From: CAZOKN01 sp964580525
GTDB taxonomy: Bacteria > Pseudomonadota > Alphaproteobacteria > Rickettsiales > UBA6187
Reading direction: 5' to 3'
Length of the DNA: 7,492 bases
Assembly: GCA_964580525.1 (NCBI GenBank)
Contig: CAZOKN010000062.1
Coordinates: 1-7,492, forward strand
The notes beneath the pieces were generated by a model. It saw nothing but the letters and a program-made list of their open reading frames with translations. It did no database searches and was not told the DNA's origin. A program made the position numbers and the translations under genes. This document shows positions 1-6,510 of the stretch, piece by piece. Position 1 is the stretch's first letter; each line of letters starts with the position of its first letter.

Positions 1-2046
1 ATACAAACGAGCGGAAGTCAATCTTATGCTGATATATTCGATCTTGGTGCTAATGTAACTTTAAGCAGTACGGGCACAGGTGATATCACATTGAGTAAAG
101 CTGTTTCCAACAGTAACCAAAGTAATCTAACCATAAATGCTGCTGGTGGTAATGTTAGTATTATTGGAAATTTGGCAAGAGGAACTAATTCTATCCCAAC
201 ACCAATTGGCGATGTATCTGTAACTGCTAGCGGTAATTTTACTCTAGGCTCTTCTGGTACGCCTATACTTGCTGAAGCAAAAAGCTTAAGTGTTACTGCG
301 GGAGGCTCGGCTAATATTTATGCTGATACAAGCACTTTCACAACTATCGGCAATACATCAGGAACAGGTGTAAATCTTACAAATAGTGCGAGCTTTAATG
401 TGGGCAGTGCAAGCACTATTACCGGCCCTTTCAGCGGCGCAATGTCATTCGCCAAATCAGGTGCAGGAAAACTCACCATGAGTGGAGTAAATACATTTAC
501 AGGTAACATGTCAGTTAGCGCAGGTGTGCTTGAAATAGGTGGTTCCGGCAGGCTGAATAGTGGTAACTATGCAGGAAATGTAAATATCGGCAATACCGGA
601 CAATTAAGATTTAATACAAGTGCTAATAATACTATGGGTGGAACCTTCAGCGGTGCTGGTTTTGCTAATACTGTTGGTGCAGGTACAACTCAAATAACTA
701 CTCTATCCAACCAGAATTATTATAACCTTATTACTGCATATATAGTTCCGGTAGCAAGCGGAAGTGCATCAAGCATTTACGGAAATAATGCAGCGTCAAG
801 CTTTACATATCAGCTGCAAACAGCAGCGGGTGGTGGATCTGTAATTTCTGATGCTTCGCCATCTGGCACAGCAGTATTTGGTGGTGCGCCTACATCATCA
901 TCAAACGTAGGTAACTATACCATAAGCTATGTAAGTGGTATTACGCTTGGCAATGAGCGTTATCCTAACCTGCAAATAGGTAATAATTTAAGCTGGACAG
1001 TAACAGCAAGGCCTTTGTCTATGACTGTAAGTAAGACTTATGATGGTAGTGCATTATTTAGCAGTGCTTTTTCATTGTCGGGAATGGTTAATGGAGATTC
1101 TTCTCCTACAGTAAGTGGTAATGCAAATACATCGGGCGTTAATGCAGGCAGCTACAGCAGCTTTGCTAGCAATACGCTAGCATTAAATAATTCTAACTAT
1201 ACTCTTTCTGGCGGATCAGTTACTGCAAATATTATAGCACGCGCTCTAAATATTGTAGTAAGCAAAATATATGATGGCTCTACATTGTTTAACAGTGGCT
1301 TTTCATTATCAGGTATGGTTAGCGGAGAATTAGCACCAGTAATTAGCGGTATAGCAAATGTTGTTTCTTCAACAGCAGGTACTTATACAAGTTTTGCAAA
1401 TAACGCATTAGCACTAAATAATGCTAATTATACTGCATCAGGTGGTGATGTTTCAGCTACAATTACTCCGAAGCCTCCGGTTGTTTCGGAAGTAACTCCT
1501 AAAAAACCTGAAACAGTTATAATACCACAAACTGATCAGAAGCAGATTGAAATAAAACTTCCTGACTATAACATTACTACTAAAACTGAAACTGCACCTG
1601 TTGTAGATACATACAAGCCAGCTCAGGCTCCTCAGAGCGAATCTGCGCCTGCGAATGAAGCTTCTGTGCCTACTACGCAAGTTGCAAACACATCATCTAA
1701 ACCTGTGGAAAGCCAGGCTAATAGCGCTGGTATCACAGTATCTCTTGTGCGTGCTCCATCAGAGCAAGCCAGCGGCGTAATTAGCGTTGTAGTGCCAAAA
1801 GAGGCAGTTGCAAAATCAAATGGTTTCAGTTTTGCATTGCCTGAGCAGATGACTGTTCAGCAGACCGCTATAACTGCAAAAATGGAAAATGGTAGCCCAC
1901 TACCTGCCTGGATTAAGTTTAACCCGGATAATAATACTTTCGTGGCTAATAATGTGCCATCTGGAGGATTACCTCTTACTGTTCTTGTGTCTGTAGGTGG
2001 TAAGAGCTCGACAATTGTTATCTCAGAGCAATCGGGAAATAATTAA
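1..2046 (+). CDS. 3' part of a large secreted adhesin/exoprotein of filamentous-haemagglutinin (TpsA) style with MBG and YDG repeats
   Basis: The reading frame is open from the first base, so the gene starts upstream; the TTG at 91 and later ATGs are internal. The 681 visible residues are rich in Ser, Thr, Gly, Asn and Ala, with almost no Cys, typical of exported beta-helix/beta-sandwich proteins. Order, in window residues: beta-helix-like repeats (1-145); a passenger-associated beta-strand repeat (about 146-180, core KSGAGKLTMSGVNTFTG); an MBG-like domain (about 240-335, with SIYGNN and a YTISY strand); two YDG repeats (about 337-413 and 414-490, cores SKTYDG and SKIYDG); a Pro/Thr/Lys linker (about 490-565); and a C-terminal Ig-like domain (about 565-681, with LPAWIKFNPDNNTF). 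It has no C-terminal autotransporter barrel, so export through a separate TpsB partner is more likely than type Va. The TPS domain and signal peptide would lie upstream and cannot be checked. The likely role is surface adhesion. The class is fairly secure; the exact ligand is unknown. Confidence 0.9.
   Translation: MQTSGSQSYADIFDLGANVTLSSTGTGDITLSKAVSNSNQSNLTINAAGGNVSIIGNLARGTNSIPTPIGDVSVTASGNFTLGSSGTPILAEAKSLSVTAGGSANIYADTSTFTTIGNTSGTGVNLTNSASFNVGSASTITGPFSGAMSFAKSGAGKLTMSGVNTFTGNMSVSAGVLEIGGSGRLNSGNYAGNVNIGNTGQLRFNTSANNTMGGTFSGAGFANTVGAGTTQITTLSNQNYYNLITAYIVPVASGSASSIYGNNAASSFTYQLQTAAGGGSVISDASPSGTAVFGGAPTSSSNVGNYTISYVSGITLGNERYPNLQIGNNLSWTVTARPLSMTVSKTYDGSALFSSAFSLSGMVNGDSSPTVSGNANTSGVNAGSYSSFASNTLALNNSNYTLSGGSVTANIIARALNIVVSKIYDGSTLFNSGFSLSGMVSGELAPVISGIANVVSSTAGTYTSFANNALALNNANYTASGGDVSATITPKPPVVSEVTPKKPETVIIPQTDQKQIEIKLPDYNITTKTETAPVVDTYKPAQAPQSESAPANEASVPTTQVANTSSKPVESQANSAGITVSLVRAPSEQASGVISVVVPKEAVAKSNGFSFALPEQMTVQQTAITAKMENGSPLPAWIKFNPDNNTFVANNVPSGGLPLTVLVSVGGKSSTIVISEQSGNN
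1009..1470 (+). repeat. Two tandem YDG-domain repeats inside the adhesin gene
   Basis: Two consecutive 77-residue units lie 231 bp apart; tatgatgg occurs at 1039 and again at 1270. Each unit runs: VSK-x-YDGS, then LFxSxFSLSGMV, a variable segment, a Gly-Tyr/Ser strand, then LALNNxNYTxSGG. The protein copies are clearly homologous while the DNA copies have drifted, so the duplication is not recent. YDG domains are known building blocks of large haemagglutinin-like secreted proteins, where copy number varies between strains. Confidence 0.85.
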
Positions 2047-2061
2047 TAAATCAAATCAGTG

Positions 2062-5000
2062 TTATTTACTCTGAGTGATTTCGCTGTTTCTTTCAGTCTC
2101 TTCTTCCCTTTGTTGCAACCATCGAGCATAATTTGGTTCATCCTGAGGTGTATTTATCCATTCTCTATCAGGCTGAGGTTTTGTAGTTCTTACACGCTCA
2201 GTCCACTTTACATAATCTGCTTCATCTTGAGTTATAGGAAAATGCTCTGCCCATTTACTGCGAAGTATTTGGGTAATTGCTGTTTTAGGGTTAGATTCTA
2301 GAGCCTGATTATAATGATATAGATTTTGTTTATCATTGTAATCATTGAGGAATAAATCTTCTTCTTCAGTAAGATTGGGATCTTTTTTTCTAACATAGGC
2401 CACGTGAATTCGTGCATTTAATTTTAATGCTATTTCATCAGGATATCTTTTTTGAGAGATGATGAATTGTGTTATTTTTTCCCTTATTACATCAGCTGGA
2501 ATAAATTCTTCAGCCTCTGGATTTAACATTGTTTGATCAGGTTCGTTATTTCCCGAGCTTAATGTTTCTTTAACTACTAAATTGGTTTTTGGAACAAAGA
2601 CTGTAGCATTTGGATTTAATTTTTTTCCTATATCAGGAGATTTATCATTAGCATCCTCAAATTCTTCGGTTGTGCTGGTGCTTTTTGCAGATTCAAATGG
2701 TGTTTCTGATTCAGAAGCTTCTGGAGTTGGAGGTGGGGTGTCTTCTTTTTGTTCAGGATTGTTTTTTCTTTTTTCATCTTTTTCTTCTTCAATTGGTGAA
2801 GGAGAAGTTATTAATTGTTCTGTGATAATAGTTTCAGCAGCAATAGCTGACTTAGTAGCTGCTTCTCGTTCTTTTCTTTTTTCCAATTTTATTTTTTGAA
2901 TTTCTTCTAGTGCGGCAGCTTCGGCTTTTGCCTTTTCTTCCGCTATTCTTTTAGCTGCAGCTTCTTCATTTGCTTTTTTTTCGGCTATTTCTTTAGCTTC
3001 AGCTTCGGCACGTGCTTTTTCTTTTTTTTCAGCTTTTCTTCTTGCTCTTCCGTCAGCTCTTCTTTTAGCGGCCTCTTCTTCTCTCACTATTTTTGCAGCT
3101 TTTTGTTTTGCCTCAAGTTCTACTTGTGCTTTTTTTGCAGATCGTTTTGCAGCTTCTTTTGTTGCTTTAGCTTCATCATTTGTCTTTTTCTGAGCAATTT
3201 CTTTCGCTTCAGCTTCAACACGTGCTTTTTTTTCTGCGGCAGCTTTTGCCCTCGCTCTTTCGTTAGCTATTCTTTTGGCTTCAGCTTCATCGTGCGCTTT
3301 TTTGTCAGCTTGTTGTTTCGCCCTAAGCTCTGCTTGTTGTTTTGCTTTAAGTTCTATTTGTGCTTTCTTATCAGCTTCTTTTTTTGCCTGTTCTGTAGGC
3401 TTTTTTTCATTGGTTGCGTTTTTTTCTACAACTGGTTTACCTTTTACTTCTGATGGTGATTCTTTCTTAGCTTCTACTGTTTTTGTTGCAGGAGGGTTAG
3501 AAATTTCGCTTTGTGATATAATCTTTGCTTTTATAGATTCAATAAATTCAGCAGATTCTTTTTTTAGCTGTTCTAGAGATATTTCTTTTTTTGTTTTTAG
3601 TTTAATCTCTAAATCAGGTGATAAAGAATTTTCTAATATTGGTAGAGTTTTTATAATTATATTAGCTATTTTAATTTCATCGTCTGTGAGAAATTTTGGG
3701 CTATTTGCACGAATGCCTAGCCATTCTTTCGTAGAAAGAATAAGATTGGATATTGTCAGAATTATATTTTCGGAAAATTCCTGATTTTTTGGAATGCGGT
3801 TGCAATATGCAGCTAAACGTTCTGCTAAAAAATTATAGTTTCGACTCCGCAGGGCGCATATCAAAATTTCTCCCATTAATTCCACACCAGGAAGATCAGT
3901 TTTTAGAGATTCTTCAGGGTATGATTTTATAAAATTTTGAAGAATTTCATAGACTTTATTTAATTCACCTTTGGACAAATTAGCCCATGTTCCTTGATTA
4001 AAAGCATAGAATATTGCCTTACACTCTTGTGTAGCATTACGGTATAATGAGAGGCTATTTTCCTCAAAAAGTGGTTTTTTGTCTTTAGGAAATTTATTTA
4101 TATATTCAATATATTTTTCAATACTGTCTATAATTAAAGTGGTAAAGGGTTTATATTCGGGATTTATAGATTTGAGCCTAACAGCAACATTTGTCTTAAC
4201 AATATGGCATATAGATATTTCCTGGTCGATTATGGCTTTTATATCTGAAGAACTATATGATCTGGCAGGCTCTTTGGCAATGCAAGTTTTTTTATCGCTT
4301 CCTACTAAAGTTATATCTTCCATGCTAAATTCACTAAAATCTGGCATAGATTCTTGCGTTGCTTCTAACTTTTTAACTTTAACATCAAGTGATTTTAGTA
4401 TTGCATCAAGTTGAAAAGAGAATGTATATTTTGTAAGACTATTCAAAATAGTCATATTGTCTGTATAAGATGGAACTATCTCCTTATGTAAAATAATGTA
4501 TCCTGGATTTAGTTCGGATATAGGCACTTCAACTAAAGAGGTTATTGTTGGCTGTTTAACTATAGAAGCAGGTTGCCTTGTAATGATACCTTCTTCTAAC
4601 ATTTGGTTAATTATTTCTTCAGCAGGTTTGGTAGGTTGGCCTACGGCCTGAATTTTAATACCTGAATCCTTCATAAGACCAGCAAAGTGTTTCAGAGAAG
4701 GAAATTGTGCTTCCTCAGTGGCAACAGAAGTCGTTTCTAAGGATTCTGTGGATGCGTCAGAGCTACTTTCTGTTGGAGTTGCTGGTTTGTCTTGTGAAGA
4801 TGGCACTGGAACGCCTCCACCCAAACCATTCAGCTGTAATCCAAATAATCTGCGATTTTCTTGATCAAGTAAAAGTTTTTGCTTTGAAACATAAACCTGA
4901 AAATACTCACAAACTTGTGACCACTCTTTTTGGGTAAAATGTTGTGCATTATCTTCTAAATATTCTTGAGATGCCGCCAGGCCGACTTCTTTATAAAGTT

Positions 5001-6234
5001 TGTCTATATTACTGACGATACTCTTTTTTATCTCTGATGTAGGTAAAAAAGATAGCATATTAGACCATAGATCATCAACTTGATTATCATAAAAATATCC
5101 TTGACGTTCCTGAAACTGAACATAATTTTTTTCTGTAGCACGATAGAATTTTGGCAAGTGTTCGTTAAGCTTATTAAGGGTGTTTTCGTCTTCTTCGGTT
5201 CGCTCTGATTTTTTTTCTAATTCTTCTTTTGTATCAAGCATTGTAAGAAACAGAGTTTGCATACTAGAATTAGTGTTAGCTTTAATTTCATAAGGCATGT
5301 CTGCTGGTAGATCTTTAAAATACTCGTCACAATGTGCCGCAAAAAAGGCGTTATTCCTTTTTTGTAACGCTAATTTGAGGACCTTACCCATAAGACAATA
5401 GTAAGTTTCAGAAAAATTCTTATCTTTAGCGTTATGCTCAGGGTAATAAGATGAGAAGGATTTAATCCCATTAAAAGTAACTTCCCAATGTTTATCAGTT
5501 TGTTTTTTTCTTTCTCTAAGAGCTATTAAATGCTCCTCTATCCTTGATTCGAGGAAAGCCCCATCACATCCAAGTTTATTTACTATGAAATCTTTTAAAC
5601 CGGCATCTTTATCGTTAAACAAAACACATAAAACATTGCCAAACATCCTTTTAGATTCAATCGAATATCCTTCATCTTCAGTCATCTTCCAGAGGGATAC
5701 ACATGTATTTAACAATCTGGATTTAATATTTGGCGAAGTTAAAGGATGATCATAAAGGCTTTCAATGTAGTAATATAGGCATGATATAAAAGGTCGTTTT
5801 ATTTGATCATCAACTTTTTTGTTTTCTATATATTTTACAAAACGTTCTATCCAGGCAAATTGTTTTTGCTGATAGAAAACAGGATCTTCTTTTATTAACT
5901 TATTATATTCTGGCGATGTTCCATATAATGCGGCCATCTTCAAGTGGCAATCTGCAATGGCTCTTCTTAAAGAGTTGGTAATATTGCTGCTGTATAATAT
6001 TAGTCCAGGAGTTTTGTTTAATTCATTAATTTTCGTTATAAGTTGTGTTATATGATCATTCAAACGCGGTTCAATATCGTCAATAACACTTCTTATATCT
6101 GGAAAGGTTGGATTTAGAGGTGTTATTTCTTTATTTGCTTTATATATATCCACTATAAATTTGTTATAACCCTGGATAAGGATATTGATTTTATTCGCAG
6201 AAGAATGTTCTTGATTTGTTTTAGATTCTTTCAT
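2062..6234 (-). CDS. Unrecognised 1390-residue protein: helical modules, long K/A/E coiled coil, two PAM2 motifs; candidate secreted effector
   Basis: I do not recognise a family. The ATG at 6232-6234 is the first start after an in-frame TAA ten codons upstream; no Shine-Dalgarno sequence precedes it. No signal peptide or membrane segment is visible. Layout: a helical region (1-470); a Ser/Thr/Pro linker (about 470-510); a mixed region (510-690); a second helical region (690-890). Residues 252-339 and 761-839 are diverged copies of one module. Then come a Lys/Ala/Glu-rich helix or coiled coil (about 948-1134), an acidic Pro/Ser/Thr-rich disordered segment (1135-1250), and a C-terminal region (1250-1390) with two short W/DE/Y/W repeats. 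The disordered segment holds LNPNATVFVP (1206-1215) and LNPEAEEFIP (1237-1246), both full PAM2 matches, and EFEDAND (1191-1197), which is FFAT-like. The tail holds EEETE (1377-1381). Inference: a cytosolic protein exported without a signal peptide, perhaps by type IV secretion, that binds host poly(A)-binding protein. Alternatively a bacterial structural or scaffold protein. The frame is certain; the function is tentative. Confidence 0.93.
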   Translation of the reverse strand: MKESKTNQEHSSANKINILIQGYNKFIVDIYKANKEITPLNPTFPDIRSVIDDIEPRLNDHITQLITKINELNKTPGLILYSSNITNSLRRAIADCHLKMAALYGTSPEYNKLIKEDPVFYQQKQFAWIERFVKYIENKKVDDQIKRPFISCLYYYIESLYDHPLTSPNIKSRLLNTCVSLWKMTEDEGYSIESKRMFGNVLCVLFNDKDAGLKDFIVNKLGCDGAFLESRIEEHLIALRERKKQTDKHWEVTFNGIKSFSSYYPEHNAKDKNFSETYYCLMGKVLKLALQKRNNAFFAAHCDEYFKDLPADMPYEIKANTNSSMQTLFLTMLDTKEELEKKSERTEEDENTLNKLNEHLPKFYRATEKNYVQFQERQGYFYDNQVDDLWSNMLSFLPTSEIKKSIVSNIDKLYKEVGLAASQEYLEDNAQHFTQKEWSQVCEYFQVYVSKQKLLLDQENRRLFGLQLNGLGGGVPVPSSQDKPATPTESSSDASTESLETTSVATEEAQFPSLKHFAGLMKDSGIKIQAVGQPTKPAEEIINQMLEEGIITRQPASIVKQPTITSLVEVPISELNPGYIILHKEIVPSYTDNMTILNSLTKYTFSFQLDAILKSLDVKVKKLEATQESMPDFSEFSMEDITLVGSDKKTCIAKEPARSYSSSDIKAIIDQEISICHIVKTNVAVRLKSINPEYKPFTTLIIDSIEKYIEYINKFPKDKKPLFEENSLSLYRNATQECKAIFYAFNQGTWANLSKGELNKVYEILQNFIKSYPEESLKTDLPGVELMGEILICALRSRNYNFLAERLAAYCNRIPKNQEFSENIILTISNLILSTKEWLGIRANSPKFLTDDEIKIANIIIKTLPILENSLSPDLEIKLKTKKEISLEQLKKESAEFIESIKAKIISQSEISNPPATKTVEAKKESPSEVKGKPVVEKNATNEKKPTEQAKKEADKKAQIELKAKQQAELRAKQQADKKAHDEAEAKRIANERARAKAAAEKKARVEAEAKEIAQKKTNDEAKATKEAAKRSAKKAQVELEAKQKAAKIVREEEAAKRRADGRARRKAEKKEKARAEAEAKEIAEKKANEEAAAKRIAEEKAKAEAAALEEIQKIKLEKRKEREAATKSAIAAETIITEQLITSPSPIEEEKDEKRKNNPEQKEDTPPPTPEASESETPFESAKSTSTTEEFEDANDKSPDIGKKLNPNATVFVPKTNLVVKETLSSGNNEPDQTMLNPEAEEFIPADVIREKITQFIISQKRYPDEIALKLNARIHVAYVRKKDPNLTEEEDLFLNDYNDKQNLYHYNQALESNPKTAITQILRSKWAEHFPITQDEADYVKWTERVRTTKPQPDREWINTPQDEPNYARWLQQREEETERNSEITQSK
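2107..2253 (-). repeat. Two short C-terminal repeats with W/DE/Y/W pattern (residues 1328-1376)
   Basis: The segments W1328 to R1347 and W1359 to R1376 share the pattern W, a short spacer, P-x-Q/T-Q-D-E, two residues, Y, two residues, W, then a charged end. QDEADYVKW (1336-1344) and QDEPNYARW (1364-1372) match at Q, D, E, Y and W. I do not recognise the unit. It is compact, rich in Trp and close to the C-terminus, so it may be a small binding module separate from the coiled coil. Confidence 0.55.
2497..2526 (-). other. PAM2 motif 2 (LNPEAEEFIP, residues 1237-1246)
   Basis: A second full match to L-N-P-x-A-x-x-F-x-P lies 31 residues after the first, again with Leu, Ala, Phe and Pro at the key positions (L1237, A1241, F1244, P1246). 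The sequences flanking the two motifs differ, so the ten-residue motif itself appears to be what has been kept. Paired PAM2 motifs could raise avidity for several poly(A)-binding protein molecules on one poly(A) tail. Confidence 0.75.
2590..2619 (-). other. PAM2 motif 1 (LNPNATVFVP, residues 1206-1215)
   Basis: This is a full match to the PAM2 consensus L-N-P-x-A-x-x-F-x-P, the linear peptide that binds the MLLE domain of eukaryotic poly(A)-binding protein. The Leu and Phe that insert into the two MLLE pockets are present (L1206, F1213), as are the conserved Ala (A1210) and final Pro (P1215). It sits in a disordered, Ser/Thr/Glu-rich stretch, as PAM2 motifs in eukaryotic proteins usually do. 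The motif match is seen directly; binding is inferred. Confidence 0.75.
2644..2664 (-). other. FFAT-like motif (EFEDAND, residues 1191-1197)
   Basis: The FFAT consensus E-F-F-D-A-x-E binds VAP proteins of the endoplasmic reticulum. Here E, F, D and A stand at positions 1, 2, 4 and 5, with an acidic residue at position 7. Position 3 is Glu instead of Phe. The upstream flank has Thr/Ser/Glu, as FFAT flanks often do. The match is short and degenerate, so chance in an acidic disordered segment is a real alternative. Confidence 0.3.
2845..3402 (-). repeat. Low-complexity Lys/Ala/Glu coding repeat (long helix or coiled coil, residues about 948-1131)
   Basis: Nearly every residue is K, A, E, R, Q or D, with no Pro or Gly apart from one GR, so a long charged helix or coiled coil is expected, as in TolA-like stalks. 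It contains an imperfect tandem repeat: KAQIEL and KAQVEL are 78 residues apart (DNA aagttc at 3349 and 3115), and EAEAKEIAQKK and EAEAKEIAEKK are 70 residues apart (cacgtgc at 3219 and 3009). The difference means an indel between copies. Such repeats tend to vary in length between strains. Confidence 0.85.
3718..3954 (-). repeat. Copy B of the internally duplicated helical module (residues 761-839)
   Basis: Second copy of the module at residues 252-339, carrying LMGEILICALRSRN where copy A has LMGKVLKLALQKRN. Copy B is several residues shorter before the LMG landmark. The duplication suggests that the protein's two helical halves arose by internal duplication before the coiled coil and tail were added or expanded. 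Confidence 0.6.
5218..5481 (-). repeat. Copy A of an internally duplicated helical module (residues 252-339)
   Basis: This segment aligns with residues 761-839 of the same protein. Shared landmarks are a YPE motif (264-266 and 772-774), LMG (281-283 and 786-788), A-L-x-x-R-N (289-294 and 794-799), then F, A, Y and P at a constant offset of 505 (for example P310 and P815), ending in TKE (335-337 and 835-837). Roughly one third of the core positions are identical. An alpha-helical, possibly HEAT-like or solenoid fold is inferred from composition only. Confidence 0.6.
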
Positions 6235-6267
6235 AAATATCAGCCGGATAAGGGAGGAATTTTAGGC

Positions 6268-6296
6268 CTTATACAAAATCATTACGAAATTGTAAA
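6268..6296 (-). promoter_or_regulatory. Sigma70-type promoter of the 1390-residue gene
   Basis: On the minus strand, TTTACA (6296-6291, five of six matches to TTGACA) and TATAAG (6273-6268, five of six to TATAAT) are separated by exactly 17 bp. The predicted start is at about 6261-6263 (A), leaving a leader of about 28 nt. Immediately upstream of the -35, 6297-6315 is almost pure A/T with short A/T tracts and may act as an UP element. The leader lacks AGGAGG and carries CCTCCC instead, so translation initiation must depend on something other than a standard Shine-Dalgarno pairing. Confidence 0.6.
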
Positions 6297-6329
6297 TATA
6301 AATATTTTAATATTTGTGGGATTGTGGCG

Positions 6330-6351
6330 CTTAGGCTGATCATAACCTAAG
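6330..6351. promoter_or_regulatory. Inverted repeat CTTAGG-N10-CCTAAG, possible operator
   Basis: Perfect 6-bp arms (6330-6335 and 6346-6351) flank a 10-bp spacer that contains the palindrome TGATCA. The dyad lies about 70-90 bp upstream of the predicted transcription start of the large gene, a position used by activators. A regulator cannot be named. It could also be a chance dyad in an AT-rich spacer. Confidence 0.3.
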
Positions 6352-6463
6352 TTAATCTATCAAAAAAGATAATATTAATTGTAGCAATATAGTAGGAGAG
6401 GGGTAATAATATCTCTTTCGAAAATTCATAAAAAGATTAGATGGGTCTTATCTAGAAATAGGT

Positions 6464-6510
6464 TTCCCCTCCTTAAACACAGAGGTTTCAGAAGGGGAAT
6501 TTTTGTTTTT
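6464..6510 (+). terminator. Strong hairpin with T-tract next to the katG stop codon; T-tract faces the plus strand
   Basis: Arms 6464-6478 and 6485-6499 form a 15-position stem with two 1x1 mismatches and a 6-nt loop; the base of the stem is TTCCCCT paired with AGGGGAA. In the plus direction it is followed by TTTTTGTTTTT (6500-6510), a classic intrinsic terminator tail. In the katG (minus) direction the hairpin begins 10 nt after the stop codon but is followed by ACCTATTTC, a poor U-tract. It may still end or stabilise the katG transcript, but its best orientation is for a plus-strand transcript heading into katG. Confidence 0.6.

Noticed and set aside
91..93. TTG at 91 as the start of the adhesin
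   Set aside because: The frame is open back to base 1 with the same Ser/Thr/Gly-rich beta-repeat composition, so the gene begins outside the window.
3275..3784. Long open plus-strand frame (169 codons) opposite the large gene
   Set aside because: It is the antisense of the Lys/Ala/Glu repeat, giving a meaningless Ser/Ala/Cys/Phe-rich product, and has no ribosome binding site or coding logic.
4138..4167. INPEYKPFTT (residues 690-699) as a PAM2 motif
   Set aside because: It keeps N, P and F, but Leu is Ile, Ala is Tyr and the final Pro is Thr; it also lies at the start of a predicted folded helical region.
4483..4512. LNPGYIILHK (residues 575-584) as a third PAM2 motif
   Set aside because: The conserved Ala is Tyr and the key Phe is Leu, so it fails the positions that contact MLLE.
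6352..6429. 25-codon minus-strand frame with a hydrophobic end, downstream of katG
   Set aside because: It has no Shine-Dalgarno at a usable distance (AAGGAGG is about 36 nt upstream, inside the hairpin) and no other support; a random short frame is likely.
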